Assembly (NCBI RefSeq): GCF_024298965.1
Contig: NZ_CP085193.1
Span: 8,866,001-8,930,000, forward strand
Length of the DNA: 64,000 bases
Source of the DNA: Streptomyces rapamycinicus NRRL 5491
GTDB taxonomy: Bacteria > Actinomycetota > Actinomycetes > Streptomycetales > Streptomycetaceae
Reading direction: 5' to 3'
Shown in pieces: positions 15,765-23,749 of this stretch. Each line of letters starts with the position of its first letter. Positions within the stretch are counted from its first letter, which is position 1. The notes under the pieces were generated by a model that saw only the letters and a list, made by a program, of their open reading frames with translations, had not been told where the DNA came from and did not search any database. Made by a program: the position numbers and the translations under genes.

Positions 15765-16960
15765 AGGCTTCCGCCTTCGTCTACCCCTGGGACGTCGTCG
15801 GGGACCCGGACGCCGCGCACCGCATCGCCGACCTCGGCGTCCAGCAGGTGACACTGGCCTCCGCCTACCACTCCACCCGGGCCCTGACCCCGCGCCACCC
15901 CGGCCACCGCATCGTCACCGCCCGCCACGCGGCCGTGCTCTACCCGCCGAGCGCGGAGCGCTGGCAGGGGCGCGAGCTGCGGCCGTACGAGCAGTCGTGG
16001 GTGCCCGGCGACGATCCGTACGGGGCGGCGGCCGCCGCGCTGGCCGACGCCGGTCTCGAGGTCCACACCTGGGTGGTGCTCGCGCACAACACCCGGCTGG
16101 GCGACGAGCATCCGCGGATCACCGTGCGCAACGCCTATGGCGACCGTTACCCCTGGGCGCCGTGCGTCGCACGCCCCGAGGTGCGCGCCTATCTGGTGGA
16201 CCTGGCCGCCGAAGCCGCCGTACGGCCCGGAGCCCGCGGCACCGAGCTGGAGTCCTGCGGCTGGTACGGACTCGCCCATCTGCACGCCCACGACAAGATC
16301 GGCGGGGTGCCGCTGGGCGGCGCCGGCCAGTACTTGATGTCGCTGTGCTTCTGCGAGAGCTGCGAGGCGGGCTACGCCGGGCTGGGCGCCGACCCCGAGG
16401 AGCTGCGCGAACTCGTCGTGCGCGCCCTGCGGCCGGTGTGGGCGGGCGAGACCACCGCGGACGGCGGTGACCGCGCGGGGGAGTGGGCCGAGGTCGAGAA
16501 GCTGCTCGGCGCCGACCACGCCGCGCTCTTCGCGGCCTGGCGCGACCGGATCGCGAGCGGTCTGCGGGGCGAGGCCGTGGCCGCCGTAAGGGCCGCGGCG
16601 GACGAGGACTTCCAGGTCCTGCTGCACGCCGACCCGGCCCCGCACCGGCTCGGCGCCAACGTGGGCGTGGACCCGGCCGATGTGCTGGCCCAGGCCGACG
16701 GGGTCGTACTGCCGTGCACGGGGGGCGAGGCAGCGCGCTCCGGGGTCCTGCCGCCGTTCGTCCCGTACCGGACCGAACGGACCGTGCTCGCCGCCAACTT
16801 CACGGTGGTGGCGGGGATGGGCGGCAGCCCGGCGACGCTGGCCCGGGACGCGGCCCACGCGGTGGAGCTGGGCGCGGACGAGCTCCGTCTCTACCACGCC
16901 GGTCTGGCCTCGGACCAGGACCTGGCGGCCGTCCGCACGGCCCTGGCCGAGCTGAGCTGA
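15761..16960 (+). CDS. Unknown protein coupled to kdgD, possibly TIM-barrel glycosidase-like
   Basis: A 399-residue Ala-rich cytoplasmic protein with no signal peptide. It begins as a GTG that overlaps the kdgD stop (GTGA), implying a linked role. Segments such as FVYPWDVVGDP, HTWVVLAHNTRLGDEHP, YPWAPCVARPEVRAYL, ELESCGWYGLAHLH and CFCESCEAGY suggest a (beta/alpha)8 glycoside-hydrolase-like fold with a small Cys cluster that might bind metal. I do not recognise a named family. Reasonable possibilities are a uronide or aldarate processing enzyme, or an isomerase. A terminator hairpin follows, ending a two-gene kdgD operon. Confidence 0.72.
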   Translation: MKASAFVYPWDVVGDPDAAHRIADLGVQQVTLASAYHSTRALTPRHPGHRIVTARHAAVLYPPSAERWQGRELRPYEQSWVPGDDPYGAAAAALADAGLEVHTWVVLAHNTRLGDEHPRITVRNAYGDRYPWAPCVARPEVRAYLVDLAAEAAVRPGARGTELESCGWYGLAHLHAHDKIGGVPLGGAGQYLMSLCFCESCEAGYAGLGADPEELRELVVRALRPVWAGETTADGGDRAGEWAEVEKLLGADHAALFAAWRDRIASGLRGEAVAAVRAAADEDFQVLLHADPAPHRLGANVGVDPADVLAQADGVVLPCTGGEAARSGVLPPFVPYRTERTVLAANFTVVAGMGGSPATLARDAAHAVELGADELRLYHAGLASDQDLAAVRTALAELS

Positions 16961-16973
16961 GCCGAGCTCGGGG

Positions 16974-16994
16974 ACCCGCCGCCCGCTGGCGGGT
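16974..16994 (+). terminator. Terminator hairpin after the kdgD operon
   Basis: ACCCGCC (16974-16980), 7-nt loop, GGCGGGT (16988-16994) followed by TTCC. A perfect 7-bp stem located 14 bp after the stop codon. Confidence 0.6.
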
Positions 16995-17057
16995 TTCCGG
17001 GACGGCCCGGCGGATTATCGGAAGCGCGACACCCGGTGGCATCGCCACGATCAAAGG

Positions 17058-18248
17058 GTGTCGACGAAACGGACCCCCTCACCCCGCAGGCCCATCGCGC
17101 TGATGTCCCTGGGACACGCCTGCGTGGACATCTACCAGGGAGCGGTGGCCGCGCTGGTGCCGTTCCTCGTCTCGGAACGGGCCTACGGCTACGCCGCCGC
17201 CTCCGGCGTCGTACTGGCCGCCTCGCTGCTGTCGTCCGTCGTACAGCCGCTGTTCGGGGCGCTCACCGACCGTTGGGCCATGCCGTGGCTGCTGCCGGTG
17301 AGCACGCTGGTGGGCGGGGCGGGTGTGGCGCTGAGCGGGGTCACCGGCTCCTATGCGGCGACCCTGGCGGTGGTCGCCGTCTCGGGCATCGGCGTCGCCG
17401 CGTACCACCCCGAATCCGCCCGGTTGGCCCGGCTCGCCAGCCGGGGCAGCCACACCGCGATGAGCTGGTTCTCCCTCGGCGGCAACATCGGCTTCGCCGC
17501 CGCGCCGCTCGCGGTCGCCACCGTCATCGCCACCGGCGGTCTGCGGGCCTCCCCGCTGCTGGCCGTCCCCGCCGTCGCCGGAGCCGCCCTGTGCGCGGCC
17601 GCGCTACGGGCGCTCAGGGCCCCGGGCGCGGTGGCCGGGCCCGCGCGGGCGAGCCGCGGGGGAGAGGGACGGGACGACTGGCCCTCCTTCCTCCGGCTGT
17701 CCGGCGCCATCATGTGCCGCTCGATCGTCTTCGTCGGGCTGAGCGCGTTCATTTCCCTGTACGTGCGCGAGCGCGCGGGCGGAGGCGAACTGGCCGGTAC
17801 CGCCGCCCTGTTCGTGCTCTACGCCGGCGGCGCGGTGGGCACGGTGGCCGGCGGCGGACTCGCCGCCCGCCACGGCCGCGTCCCGGTCGTCCAGTGGTCC
17901 TACGGCCTGACCGTCCTCGCCGTCGCGGGCGTCGTCCTCGTCCCCGGCCCGGCGCTCTACCTCTGCGTGGCCCTGGCCTCGGCCGGGCTCTATGTGCCGT
18001 TCTCCCTGCACGTCACCCTCGGCCAGGACTACCTGCCCCGCCGTGTGGGCACCGCCAGCGGGGTCACCCTGGGCCTGACCGTCAGCGTAGGCGGCCTGGC
18101 CAGCCCCCTCATCGGCGCCCTGGCCGACGCCACCACCCTCCAAACCGCCCTGGCCCCTCTGATAGCCCTCCCCGCCCTCGGCTGCCTCCTCCTCCGCCCC
18201 CTGCGCGAACCCGCCCTCCCCTCGGCCAGTTTTTGTCAGAACCGTTGA
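17058..18248 (+). CDS. MFS transporter, fosmidomycin-resistance (Fsr)-like
   Basis: A 396-residue, 12-helix major facilitator. The opening LMSLGHACVDIYQGAVAALVPF and the segments YHPESARLAR and SWFSLGGNIGFAAAP are marks of the Fsr-like group. Known relatives export fosmidomycin or unknown metabolites. GTG 17058 has CAAAGG upstream. It is separated from the kdgD operon by a terminator and followed by the GntR gene, so it is probably an independent unit. A role in moving sugar acids is possible from context only. The end of the gene is less GC-rich than its body. Confidence 0.83.
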   Translation: MSTKRTPSPRRPIALMSLGHACVDIYQGAVAALVPFLVSERAYGYAAASGVVLAASLLSSVVQPLFGALTDRWAMPWLLPVSTLVGGAGVALSGVTGSYAATLAVVAVSGIGVAAYHPESARLARLASRGSHTAMSWFSLGGNIGFAAAPLAVATVIATGGLRASPLLAVPAVAGAALCAAALRALRAPGAVAGPARASRGGEGRDDWPSFLRLSGAIMCRSIVFVGLSAFISLYVRERAGGGELAGTAALFVLYAGGAVGTVAGGGLAARHGRVPVVQWSYGLTVLAVAGVVLVPGPALYLCVALASAGLYVPFSLHVTLGQDYLPRRVGTASGVTLGLTVSVGGLASPLIGALADATTLQTALAPLIALPALGCLLLRPLREPALPSASFCQNR

Positions 18249-18304
18249 CGAACCCCTGGGGCCGCCCTAATTTCATCGCGTCGTACTTGGTATGTCATAT
18301 ATGA
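18245..18304 (+). promoter_or_regulatory. gntR promoter with AT-rich palindromic operator
   Basis: -35 TTGACG (18245-18250), 17 bp, -10 TAATTT (18268-18273). A perfect palindrome TCATATATGA (18295-18304) lies about 20 bp past the expected start, within TATGTCATATATGAGAC. FCD-type GntR regulators bind short AT-rich palindromes, so this is a likely autoregulatory site. It overlaps the 3' end of the MFS gene. Confidence 0.6.
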
Positions 18305-18333
18305 GACGCGATATGTGAGATCTGAGAGCATCC

Positions 18334-18972
18334 ATGGACATCGCCCCGAGCCCGATCCCCTCCCGCACCCAGTACGTGCTGGAGGCGGTCAAGCGCGCGA
18401 TTCTCACCGGGGGGCTGCGGCCCGGGCAGGCGTTGGTGGAGGCCGAGCTGGCCGCGCAGTTCGGGGTGTCCAAGACGCCGGTGCGGGAGGCGCTCAAGAC
18501 GCTCGCGGGGCGGGGGCTCGTGGTGATGAGCGAGTACAAGGGGGCCACGGTCAGGACCGTGGACACCGCGATGGCGCACGCCGTCTACGATGTGCGGCTG
18601 CTCCTGGAGCCCGAGGCGCTGCGCCGGACCGTGGCCGCGCGGGCCGGTCTTGAGGACGCCGGGGCCGCGCTGGAGCGGTCGGACGCGGCGGCCGATCCGG
18701 CCGGGCGGTCGCTCGCCAACCGCGACTTCCACCGGGCGCTCTATCTGCCCTGCGGCAACCCCCTGCTGACCCGGATGCTCGACGAACTGCGCGACCAGGC
18801 CGCGCTGGTGTCCGCCATCGCCTGGCAGGCGGTGCCCTCCTGGGAGCAGGAGGCCCGTGAACACCGGGAGATCCTGGCCCGCGCGCTCGACGGCGACGCC
18901 GACGGGGCGGCCCGCGCACTGCACGAGCACATCGCCTCCTTCGTCCGGCGCGCCTTTCCGGACGGGGAGTAG
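18334..18972 (+). CDS. GntR-family (FadR/FCD) transcriptional regulator
   Basis: A 212-residue regulator. The N-terminal winged helix-turn-helix (about residues 8-72) is typical: VLEAVKRAILTGGLRPGQ, LAAQFGVSKTPVREALKTL, GLV. The C-terminal all-helical FCD domain (about 85-205) keeps metal/ligand-site residues (NRDFHRALY, HREILARALDGD). FCD regulators commonly sense sugar acids or other carboxylates, which fits the DapA-family/IlvD pair just downstream. It is therefore the leading candidate regulator of the 19-27 kb operons. A palindrome in its own leader suggests autoregulation. Confidence 0.9.
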   Translation: MDIAPSPIPSRTQYVLEAVKRAILTGGLRPGQALVEAELAAQFGVSKTPVREALKTLAGRGLVVMSEYKGATVRTVDTAMAHAVYDVRLLLEPEALRRTVAARAGLEDAGAALERSDAAADPAGRSLANRDFHRALYLPCGNPLLTRMLDELRDQAALVSAIAWQAVPSWEQEAREHREILARALDGDADGAARALHEHIASFVRRAFPDGE

Positions 18973-18998
18973 CACCCGGCGGCCCCGGCCGCCGACCC

Positions 18999-19040
18999 CA
19001 GCACTCAGCACTCAGCACCCAGCACCCAGCACTCAGCACC
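18999..19040. repeat. Six tandem copies of the heptamer CAGCAC(T/C)
   Basis: Units at 18999, 19006, 19013, 19020, 19027 and 19034 read T, T, C, C, T, C at position 7. The 42-bp array lies between the gntR stop and the DapA-family start, 47 bp before the latter. It is not coding. Copy number could vary by slippage and change leader length. Confidence 0.9.
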
Positions 19041-19087
19041 ATCCGAACAGCTCGTCCCGATGCCGGACATCGAGAGAAAGGGTTCGT

Positions 19088-19990
19088 ATGGAGTACTCAC
19101 CGCTGAGGACGGCGCTCGCGGACGTCGTGGCGATCCCGGTGACCCCGTACGACGCCGAGGGCGCCGTGGACCGCGCCGCCTACCGGGCCCTGCTCCGCCG
19201 GCTCCTCGACGGCGGGGTCAAGGCCGTCACCCCGAACGGCAACACGGGGGAGTTCTACGCCCTCACCCTCGAAGAGCGGCGGCTGGTCACCGAGCTGACC
19301 GTCGAGGAGGCCGCCGGGCGGGCCGCCGTCCTCGTCGGGGTCGGCCATGACGCGGCCACCGCGGTCGAGGCCGCCCGGCACGCCCGCGCGGCCGGGGCCG
19401 ACATGGTGATGGTCCATCAGCCGGTGCATCCGTACGTCGCCCAGGACGGCTGGATCGACTACCACCGCACCATCGCGGAGGCCGTCCCCGAGCTGGGCGT
19501 GGTGCCGTATCTGCGCAATCCGCTCATCGAGGGCGCGGCGATCGCCCGGCTCGGCGAGGCGTGCCCCAATGTCATCGGGGTCAAGTACGCGGTCCATGAC
19601 GCCACCCGCTTCGCCGCCGTGGCGCGCGACGCCGGGCTGGACCGGTTCGTGTGGGTGGCCGGGCTCGCCGAGCTGTACGCGCCCTCGTACTGGGCGGTCG
19701 GCGCCACCGGCTTCACCTCGGGCCTGGTCAACGTGGCCCCCAACGTCTCGCTCAACATGCTGGGCGCGCTGCGCGCGGGTGACTACCCGGGCGCGATGAA
19801 GGTCTGGGAGCAGATCCGGCGGTTCGAGGACCTCAGGGCCGAGCGGCAGTCCGCCAACAACGTCACGGTGGTCAAGGAAGCGCTTGCCGCGATGGGTCTG
19901 TGCCGGCGCGACGTCCGCGCCCCGAGCAAGCCGCTGCCCGAGCCGAGGCGCGCGGAAGTCGCCGCGATCGTCGAGGGGTGGTCGGTGTGA
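19088..19990 (+). CDS. DapA-family aldolase/dehydratase, probably 2-keto-3-deoxy-pentonate dehydratase
   Basis: A 300-residue class I aldolase-superfamily enzyme with Schiff-base Lys166 (IGVKYAVHD), Tyr141 (VPYLRNP) and the GNTGEFYAL loop. It differs clearly from the kdgD product at 14787. It overlaps an IlvD/Edd-type sugar-acid dehydratase (GTGA), the pairing known from the L-arabinonate pathway, where the DapA-family partner turns L-2-keto-3-deoxyarabonate into alpha-ketoglutaric semialdehyde. An aldolase-type cleavage of a keto-deoxy acid is the alternative. ATG 19088 is chosen for GAGAAAGG upstream; the longer frame reads back through the heptamer repeat and gntR. Confidence 0.82.
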   Translation: MEYSPLRTALADVVAIPVTPYDAEGAVDRAAYRALLRRLLDGGVKAVTPNGNTGEFYALTLEERRLVTELTVEEAAGRAAVLVGVGHDAATAVEAARHARAAGADMVMVHQPVHPYVAQDGWIDYHRTIAEAVPELGVVPYLRNPLIEGAAIARLGEACPNVIGVKYAVHDATRFAAVARDAGLDRFVWVAGLAELYAPSYWAVGATGFTSGLVNVAPNVSLNMLGALRAGDYPGAMKVWEQIRRFEDLRAERQSANNVTVVKEALAAMGLCRRDVRAPSKPLPEPRRAEVAAIVEGWSV

Positions 19991-21726
19991 GTACGCAACG
20001 GAGCGCGCGCAAGCGCCCCGACGAGCTGCGCAGCCACCAGTGGTACGGCACCGACGGCCTGCGCTCCTTCAGCCACCGGGCCCGCACCCGCCAGCTCGGC
20101 TATCTCCCCGAGGAGCACCTGGGCAAGCCGGTCATCGCGATCCTCAACACCTGGAGCGACATCAACCCCTGCCATGTGCACCTGCGCGACCGCGCCCAGG
20201 CGGTCAAGCGCGGGGTCTGGCAGGCGGGCGGCTTCCCGCTGGAGTTCCCGGTCTCCACGCTCTCCGAGACCTTCCAGAAGCCCACCCCCATGCTCTACCG
20301 CAACCTTCTCGCCATGGAGACGGAGGAACTGCTCCGCTCGTACCCGGTCGACGGCGCCGTGCTGCTGGGCGGCTGCGACAAGTCCACCCCGGCGCTGCTG
20401 ATGGGCGCGGCCAGCGCCGACCTCCCGGCGGTCTTCGTGCCGGCCGGGCCGATGCTGCCGGGGCACTGGCGCGACGAGGTGCTGGGTTCGGGCACCGACA
20501 TGTGGAAGTACTGGGACGACAAGCGGGCCGGGCTGATCGGCGACTGCGAGATCTCCGAGCTGGAGCGGGGACTGGCCCGTTCGCCCGGCCACTGCATGAC
20601 GATGGGCACCGCCTCCACGCTGACGGCCGCCGCCGAGGCGCTGGGCGTGACCGTGCCCGGCGCCTCGTCCATCCCGGCCGTGGACTCCGGGCACGACCGG
20701 ATGGCGGCCGCCTCCGGGTTACGCGTGGTCGAGCTGGTCCGACAGGACCTCAGGCTCTCGGAACTCCTCACCAGGGAGGCGTACGAGGACGCGGTCGCGA
20801 CCGTGCTGGCCCTCGGCGGTTCCACCAACGCGGTGATCCATCTGATCGCCATGGCGGGCCGGTCCGGGGTGCGGCTCACCCTCGACGACTTCGACCGGAT
20901 CGCCCGTACCGTCCCCGTGCTGGCCGATCTGCGGCCCGGTGGCCGGTACTTGATGGAGGACTTCCACTTCGCGGGCGGGCTCCCGGGCTTCCTCTCCCGG
21001 CTGACGGACGTCCTGCACCTGGACCGCCCCACCGTCGGCCACCCCACACTGCGCGAACAGCTCGCCGGCGCCATGGTGCACAACCCCGAGGTGATCAGGG
21101 ACCGCGACCGCCCGCTGGCCGAGGAGGGCGGAGTGGCGGTGCTGCGCGGCAACCTGTGCCCCGACGGCGCGGTCATCAAGCACATCGCGGCCGAGCCCCG
21201 GCTGCTGAAACACACCGGCCCCGCCGTGGTCTTCGACGACTACAGGGCGATGCAGGCCACCATCGACGACCCCGGTCTCGGCATCACCGAGGACAGTGTG
21301 CTGGTGCTGCGCAACGCGGGTCCGCTGGGCGGCCCCGGAATGCCCGAGTACGGCATGCTGCCGATCCCCGACCATCTGCTGAAGCAGGGGGTGCGGGACA
21401 TGGTGCGGATCTCCGACGCCCGGATGAGCGGCACCAGTTACGGGGCCTGTGTGCTGCACATCGCGCCCGAGTCGTATGTGGGGGGCCCACTCGCCCTCGT
21501 CCACGACGGCGATCCGATCACCCTCGACGTCGCGGCGCGGGTGCTGCGGCTGGAGGTGGAGGACGCCGAGCTGGAACGGCGCCGGGCACGGTGGACGGCC
21601 CCGGCGCCCCGCTACGAGCGCGGCTACGGCGCGCTCTACCAGGAGCAGATGACCCAGGCCGACACCGGCTGCGACTTCCGCTTCCTGGCCCGCCCCGGGG
21701 CGGTGCCCGAACCCTACGCGGGCTGA
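19987..21726 (+). CDS. IlvD/Edd-family sugar-acid dehydratase (L-arabonate dehydratase-like), TTA-containing
   Basis: A 579-residue Fe-S dehydratase. Three cluster cysteines stand at Cys62 (NTWSDINPCH), Cys130 (LLGGCDKSTPA) and Cys203 (GHCMTMGTAS). This is the spacing of aldonate dehydratases such as L-arabonate dehydratase rather than of biosynthetic IlvD. The catalytic serine region SDARMSGTSYGA is intact. The reaction would be an aldonate to a 2-keto-3-deoxy acid, which feeds the overlapping DapA-family enzyme. GTG 19987 overlaps that gene's stop. Codon 245 (20719-20721) is TTA, so expression may need bldA. Dihydroxy-acid dehydratase for branched-chain amino acids is unlikely in this context. 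Confidence 0.87.
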   Translation: MSTQRSARKRPDELRSHQWYGTDGLRSFSHRARTRQLGYLPEEHLGKPVIAILNTWSDINPCHVHLRDRAQAVKRGVWQAGGFPLEFPVSTLSETFQKPTPMLYRNLLAMETEELLRSYPVDGAVLLGGCDKSTPALLMGAASADLPAVFVPAGPMLPGHWRDEVLGSGTDMWKYWDDKRAGLIGDCEISELERGLARSPGHCMTMGTASTLTAAAEALGVTVPGASSIPAVDSGHDRMAAASGLRVVELVRQDLRLSELLTREAYEDAVATVLALGGSTNAVIHLIAMAGRSGVRLTLDDFDRIARTVPVLADLRPGGRYLMEDFHFAGGLPGFLSRLTDVLHLDRPTVGHPTLREQLAGAMVHNPEVIRDRDRPLAEEGGVAVLRGNLCPDGAVIKHIAAEPRLLKHTGPAVVFDDYRAMQATIDDPGLGITEDSVLVLRNAGPLGGPGMPEYGMLPIPDHLLKQGVRDMVRISDARMSGTSYGACVLHIAPESYVGGPLALVHDGDPITLDVAARVLRLEVEDAELERRRARWTAPAPRYERGYGALYQEQMTQADTGCDFRFLARPGAVPEPYAG

Positions 21727-21778
21727 CGCGACCTCCCAGCGCGAAAAATTTTGTACGAGATTCCGAACGACATTCGGT

Positions 21779-21802
21779 AAGCGCTTCACGGAAGCGCTTC
21801 AC
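21779..21802. promoter_or_regulatory. Paired AAGCGCTTCAC operator-like repeats before the ABC importer
   Basis: The 11-mer AAGCGCTTCAC occurs at 21779-21789 and 21792-21802, 13 bp apart. Each contains the palindrome AAGCGCTT, extended to GAAGCGCTTC in the second. The central CG-type symmetry is like LacI-family sites. The 133-bp gap also has the AT-rich GAAAAATTTTGTAC at 21743-21756, a possible promoter part. Confidence 0.5.
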
Positions 21803-21859
21803 CAGACCCTGCCCCTCCGAGACCGCCCGCCCCGCACCTCTGAGAACGGAGAAGCAGTC

Positions 21860-22786
21860 ATGGCCCACGCCGTGGCGAAACCACCCCGGGTCACCCGGCG
21901 CCGTACGGGAGGACCGGCCCGCCGCCTCCCGTATCTGCTGATCGCCCCCGCCGGACTGCTGATGCTGGGCTTCATCGCCTATCCGATGCTCAGCGTCCTC
22001 TACTACAGCCTGCGGAACTACAACGTCACCAAGCCCTGGCGGAACGGCTACGCGGGCCTGGACAACTTCACCCGGATCCTCACCGACGACCCACAGTTCT
22101 GGGACACGCTCGTCTTCAGCGGCAAATGGGTCGTCACCGAGGTACTGCTGCAGCTCCTGCTCGGCCTCGCGCTCGCCCTGCTGGTGAACCAGACCTTCCT
22201 CGGCCGCGGCCTCGCCCGCGCCCTGGTCTTCTCGCCGTGGGCCGTGTCCGGGGTGCTGACCACCACCATCTGGATGCTGCTCTACAACCCCTCGACCGGC
22301 ATCAGCCGCTATCTCGCGGACGCGGGGATCGGCACGTACGGCACCTCGGTGCTCTCGGACACCGGGACCGTCTTCTGGGCCGCCGTCGTCGCCGAACTGT
22401 GGCGCGGCGTCCCGTTCTTCGCGATCCTCCTCCTCGCCGACCTCCAGTCCATCCCCAGGGACCTCTACGAGGCGGCCTCGGTCGACGGCGCGGGCCGGAC
22501 GCGGCGGTTCCTCCACATCACCCTGCCGCATCTGAAGGACGCGATCGTCCTCTCCACGCTGCTGCGCGGGGTCTGGGAGTTCAACAACGTCGATCTGCTC
22601 TACACCCTCACCGGCGGCGGACCGGCCGGGCAGACCACCACCCTTCCGCTGTACGTCGCCAACACCGGGATCAACGGCCATGACTTCGGCTACGCATCCG
22701 CGCTGACCACCGTCGCCTTCGTGATCCTCCTCTTCTGCTCGATCCTCTATCTGCGCCTGAGCAAGTTCGGAGGCGAGACCAAGTGA
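21860..22786 (+). CDS. ABC sugar transporter permease, MalF type
   Basis: A 308-residue inner-membrane protein with about six helices and the EAA loop EAASVDGAGRTRRFLHITLP, which docks the ATPase. A short positively charged N-terminus precedes helix 1. It forms a heterodimer with the next gene product to import a carbohydrate or sugar acid delivered by the lipoprotein at 26018. GAGAACGGAG stands before ATG 21860. Its stop overlaps the next start (GTGA). The cognate ATPase is not in the window; in Streptomyces the shared MsiK ATPase often serves such systems. Confidence 0.92.
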   Translation: MAHAVAKPPRVTRRRTGGPARRLPYLLIAPAGLLMLGFIAYPMLSVLYYSLRNYNVTKPWRNGYAGLDNFTRILTDDPQFWDTLVFSGKWVVTEVLLQLLLGLALALLVNQTFLGRGLARALVFSPWAVSGVLTTTIWMLLYNPSTGISRYLADAGIGTYGTSVLSDTGTVFWAAVVAELWRGVPFFAILLLADLQSIPRDLYEAASVDGAGRTRRFLHITLPHLKDAIVLSTLLRGVWEFNNVDLLYTLTGGGPAGQTTTLPLYVANTGINGHDFGYASALTTVAFVILLFCSILYLRLSKFGGETK

Positions 22787-23682
22787 CCGCCGCACTCGCC
22801 GAGCAGGGCACCCTGCCCGCCGCCGCGGCCACCCCGCCGCCCACCGCCCGCGGGAGGCGCCGACGCGGATCCGACCAGGGCGTGCCGCGCTGGCAGATCT
22901 ATCTGCCGCTGGGCCTGTATCTGCTGTTCACCCTCGTCCCCTTCTACTGGATGCTGCTGTTCGCGCTGCGCCCCGCGGGCTCGAACGCGCTGGTGCCCTG
23001 GCCGATCACCGGTGAGCACTTCCAGAAGGTCTGGAACGAGCGCAGCTTCGGGATCTTCTTCCAGAACAGCATGATCGTCGGCGTCGCCTCCCTGGTGATG
23101 ACGACGGCGGTCGCGCTGGCCGGGGGCTATGCCCTCGCCCGCTTCGACTTCCGTATCAAAAAGGGCTTCATGCTGGCGCTGCTGGCCTCGCAGTTCATCC
23201 CGGGCGCGCTGATGCTGGTGCCGCTCTTCGAGATCTTCAAGAACCTGCAGATGATCAACTCGCTGGGGAGCGTGGTCATCGCGGAGACGGTCTTCCAGCT
23301 GCCCCTGTCGATCATCCTCATCAGCGGCTTCATCAAGAACGTGCCGGTGTCGCTCGAGGAGCAGGCGTGGGTCGACGGCTGCGGCCGCTTCCGGGCCTTC
23401 TGCGCGGTGGTGCTGCCGCTGCTGCGCCCGGGGCTGATCGCGGTCGGCTCCTTCGCCTTCGTGCACAGCTGGAACCACTTCCTGTTCGCGCTGATGTTCC
23501 TCAGCTCCCAGGACAAGCAGACGATTCCGGTCGGCCTGAACACCCTCATCGGGGCGGACAGCGTCGACCTGGGCGCGCTCGCGGCGGGCGGGGTGATCGC
23601 CGCGGTGCCCGTCGTCATCGTCTTCGCCTTCATCCAGAAGTGGCTGATCACCGGCTTCAGCGCGGGGGCGGTCAAGGGCTGA
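22783..23682 (+). CDS. ABC sugar transporter permease, MalG type
   Basis: A 299-residue permease with six predicted helices, the second half of the importer started at 21860. The EAA loop reads EEQAWVDGCGRFRAFCAVVLP near residue 195; the first E-A-A is relaxed to E-E-Q, which is common in MalG relatives. About 30 residues of Ala/Pro/Arg-rich N-terminus precede helix 1. The GTG start overlaps the upstream stop, so the two permeases are made in equal amounts. A 67-bp gap with an AAGGAGGT ribosome site separates it from the oxidoreductase gene. Confidence 0.92.
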   Translation: MTAALAEQGTLPAAAATPPPTARGRRRRGSDQGVPRWQIYLPLGLYLLFTLVPFYWMLLFALRPAGSNALVPWPITGEHFQKVWNERSFGIFFQNSMIVGVASLVMTTAVALAGGYALARFDFRIKKGFMLALLASQFIPGALMLVPLFEIFKNLQMINSLGSVVIAETVFQLPLSIILISGFIKNVPVSLEEQAWVDGCGRFRAFCAVVLPLLRPGLIAVGSFAFVHSWNHFLFALMFLSSQDKQTIPVGLNTLIGADSVDLGALAAGGVIAAVPVVIVFAFIQKWLITGFSAGAVKG

Positions 23683-23749
23683 CCGCAACCTGACCCGTTG
23701 GGTCGGCGGAACGAGCATTCGCGAACGAGCCGGACAAGGAGGTCCGAGC

